DNA of 5,634 bases from contig JAKAAS010000156.1 in the NCBI GenBank assembly GCA_021802225.1, forward strand, positions 1 to 5,634, given 5' to 3'. The position numbers and the translations under genes are program-made. Positions 4,862-5,634 of this stretch are shown here, piece by piece. The notes beneath the pieces were generated by a model. The model was not told the origin of the DNA, made no database searches, and was given only the letters and a program-made list of their open reading frames with translations. Source of the DNA: Bacillota bacterium (GTDB lineage Bacteria; Bacillota_E; Sulfobacillia; Sulfobacillales; Sulfobacillaceae). Position 1 is the stretch's first letter, and each line of letters opens with the position of its first letter.

Positions 4862-4913
4862 TTTAGATGGGGTCCGTAGACCCGGGAACCCTTCCGCCAA
4901 GAAGGGAACCCGC
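4838..4913. repeat. Structured intergenic element, copy A
   Basis: The conserved core AGACCCGGGA (4878-4887) and GGAACCCGC (4905-4913) recurs in copy B. Predicted pairings are an outer stem GGGTTC (4841-4846) with GAACCC (4906-4911), a stem GGGTC/GACCC (4870-4874 with 4879-4883, loop CGTA), and a stem CCCTTC/GAAGGG (4889-4894 with 4901-4906, loop CGCCAA). The outer stem and third stem compete for one base. It lies about 85 bases upstream of the predicted promoter at 4754. Confidence 0.45.
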
Positions 4914-4922
4914 ATAGACGGA

Positions 4923-4991
4923 CTATTTATGCCAATAATGCCAAATCCCCATTGCTACCGCAATGGCACCGAATATATAGGTAAACAGCAA
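4923..4991 (-). CDS. Possible 22-aa membrane micropeptide (TTG start, in frame after the 38-aa gene)
   Basis: Directly after the TAA of the 38-aa gene the same frame stays open for 25 codons. It would encode LLFTYIFGAIAVAMGIWHYWHK from a TTG at 4991, a compact hydrophobic span with a His/Lys end. It has no Shine-Dalgarno at proper distance (GGGAGGGG lies 16 bases upstream). It would need reinitiation or readthrough. A competing ATG at 4999 has that Shine-Dalgarno at 8 bases, but opens another frame giving only 14 aa (stop at 4957-4955). Its first codons lie in the inverted repeat copy at 4968-4989. I list it because the composition is protein-like, but it may not be translated. Confidence 0.3.
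   Translation of the reverse strand: MLFTYIFGAIAVAMGIWHYWHK
4949..4966. other. Perfect 7-bp hairpin beside the inverted repeat
   Basis: CCATTGC (4949-4955) and GCAATGG (4960-4966) pair fully around the loop TACC, ending one base before the 22-bp inverted repeat copy at 4968. It falls within the doubtful 22-aa frame. It could be a weak terminator for the 38-aa gene (no T-run) or part of a recombination site. Confidence 0.35.
4968..4989. repeat. 22-bp inverted repeat, left copy
   Basis: Bases 4968-4989 (starting ACCGAATATATAGG) are the exact reverse complement of 5613-5634. Beyond the perfect part, similarity continues for about 11 bases (AAGTGATCATA against AGTGGTCATA) with one gap and one mismatch. 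The pair brackets the 38-aa and 134-aa genes. Confidence 0.8.
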
Positions 4992-5000
4992 GTGATCATA

Positions 5001-5117
5001 TTACAATCCCCTCCCATGAATTTGGGTGGCGGACTGCACTATCGTCCACCACAGCGCGGCGGAGAACGCGAGAGCGAGCCCCGCGTCTATCACCTCATGT
5101 ATGACCTGTCTCCACAT
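5001..5117 (-). CDS. Single-span membrane peptide (38 aa)
   Basis: The ATG at 5117 follows AAAGGAGGT (5135-5127) at 9-base spacing; in-frame starts upstream have no such signal and would read through the structured element at 5142-5198. The peptide starts with an amphipathic stretch (MWRQVIHEVID), followed by a hydrophobic segment at about residues 12-28 (AGLALAFSAALWWTIVQ) and a short polar end (SATQIHGRGL). It is too small for a catalytic role. Peptides of this form occur as toxins of type I systems, holin-like lysis peptides or regulators of larger membrane proteins, and nothing here separates these. It lies 89 bases after the 134-aa gene on the same strand. Confidence 0.6.
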   Translation of the reverse strand: MWRQVIHEVIDAGLALAFSAALWWTIVQSATQIHGRGL

Positions 5118-5141
5118 TACACTTCGACCTCCTTTAAGTCG

Positions 5142-5198
5142 GCGGGTTCGGGCGTTTCGCCAGACCCGGGACCCCCTCAGCACGTGAGAGGAACCCGC
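5142..5198. repeat. Structured intergenic element, copy B
   Basis: It shares AGACCCGGGA (5162-5171) and GGAACCCGC (5190-5198) with copy A at nearly the same spacing. Pairings are an outer GCGGGTTC (5142-5149) with GAACCCGC (5191-5198), a stem GGCG/CGCC (5151-5154 with 5158-5161, loop TTT), and CTCA/TGAG (5176-5179 with 5185-5188). The stem sequences differ from copy A while pairing is kept, so the fold looks like a three-way junction. It lies between the 134-aa gene and the Shine-Dalgarno of the 38-aa gene. Confidence 0.45.
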
Positions 5199-5206
5199 GT
5201 CGGCGG

Positions 5207-5611
5207 TTAGTCCTCGATACGCGGCGGCCATAATGAAGAGTGCAGGATTTCCTCTACGGGCAGAGGTGTGGGTCGAGGGTCAATCTGTTTGACCACCTTC
5301 CCTTGGGCCACCCACTTTTCGAACACTGCCATTTCGCGGCCCAATTGCACAAGAAGATGGGGCATTGCTTCCACCTCGGTTTGGGCAATCACACCCGCGT
5401 GATTATACCCATCCACCACGGCATAGAAGTAATGTTGGGTACACCACTCACTGACAGGTTGCCAATAGCTTTCCCCCACGGTGAAAGCCTGAAGATCCAT
5501 CCTAGGGGCGCCTATGTCGCCCAAAGCTGATACGATGTCCTGCGGGTTATAGTATGGTGCGACCTCCCTCACCCACTTAAGCACGCTGAGCGCGACAGGC
5601 ATTATGACCAC
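5207..5611 (-). CDS. Hypothetical soluble protein (134 aa)
   Basis: The frame is closed by a TAA at 5620-5618, so the gene is complete within the window. The start is either GTG at 5611 (weak AGG 8-11 bases upstream) or ATG at 5602; neither has a good Shine-Dalgarno, unlike all neighbours. The product has one cysteine (57), no signal peptide and no membrane span. It looks mostly helical with an aromatic-rich central part (ESYWQPVSEWCTQHYFYAVVDGYNHAG), a helix at about 79-105, and a Pro-rich end (DPRPTPLPVEEILHSSLWPPRIED) that looks like a flexible tail or docking segment. No family was recognised. The start abuts the right copy of the 22-bp inverted repeat. Confidence 0.62.
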   Translation of the reverse strand: MVIMPVALSVLKWVREVAPYYNPQDIVSALGDIGAPRMDLQAFTVGESYWQPVSEWCTQHYFYAVVDGYNHAGVIAQTEVEAMPHLLVQLGREMAVFEKWVAQGKVVKQIDPRPTPLPVEEILHSSLWPPRIED

Positions 5612-5612
5612 T

Positions 5613-5634
5613 GCTGTTTACCTATATATTCGGT
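5613..5634. repeat. 22-bp inverted repeat, right copy (at window end)
   Basis: This is the exact reverse complement of 4968-4989, reaching the final base of the window, so its true length is unknown. It lies directly upstream of the 134-aa gene start and contains an AT-rich TATATA stretch. Sequence next to it reads ATGACCACTGCTG on the plus strand, matching ATGATCACTTGCTG near the left copy on the minus strand. Confidence 0.8.

Noticed and set aside
4834..4913. tRNA-like reading of the GGGGTTCGC and GGGTTCCC stretches
   Set aside because: No acceptor stem, anticodon arm or proper T-loop (TTCRA) can be assembled on either strand.
4929..5210. Plus-strand frame of 93 codons across the 38-aa gene
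   Set aside because: It has no Shine-Dalgarno, a Pro/Arg/Gly-biased composition typical of antisense frames, and it crosses the structured repeat.

Overview
The window looks like accessory DNA (plasmid, integrative element or virus-like) from a Gram-positive, probably Bacillota-type bacterium of medium-high GC. The main support is that most gene starts carry a near-consensus Shine-Dalgarno sequence (AAGGAGG/GGAGGG). There is also a lipoprotein with a Gram-positive-style lipobox, a membrane-anchored LysM protein and a Ser/Thr-rich secreted protein. No housekeeping gene is visible and most proteins are small and unrecognised. I could not assign a species.

Layout. Positions 1-2708 hold a plus-strand run of six genes: the 3' part of a C-terminally anchored membrane protein, four small cytoplasmic-looking proteins (113, 149, 97 and 62 aa; three have cysteines, one has a CxxC cluster), and a 270-aa protein with an N-terminal membrane anchor and two C-terminal LysM domains. 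Positions 2966-5611 hold a minus-strand run read toward the first one. In reading order it encodes a 134-aa protein, a 38-aa single-span membrane peptide, overlapping micro-ORFs, a 104-aa protein, a 146-aa lipoprotein, a 77-aa membrane/coiled-coil protein, a roughly 36-aa zinc ribbon with no ordinary start codon, and a 189-aa secreted Ser/Thr-rich protein. The two runs converge on an IS200/IS605-family scar (2709-2969). The scar consists of the last ~50 codons of a tnpB followed by two tandem right-end hairpins. The outer hairpin supplies the stop codon of the secreted protein.

Function. The envelope proteins (LysM, lipoprotein, secreted protein, membrane peptides) mixed with small soluble proteins suggest a module acting at or through the cell envelope, such as a conjugation, virion or lysis-related set. 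No signature gene confirms this.

Regulation and structure. A 9-bp palindrome overlaps a plausible minus-strand promoter near 4726-4754. Two diverged copies of a GC-rich, three-way-junction-like element lie in the two largest minus-strand intergenic gaps (4838-4913 and 5142-5198). A 22-bp perfect inverted repeat (4968-4989 and 5613-5634) brackets the 38-aa and 134-aa genes; its right copy runs to the last base of the window.
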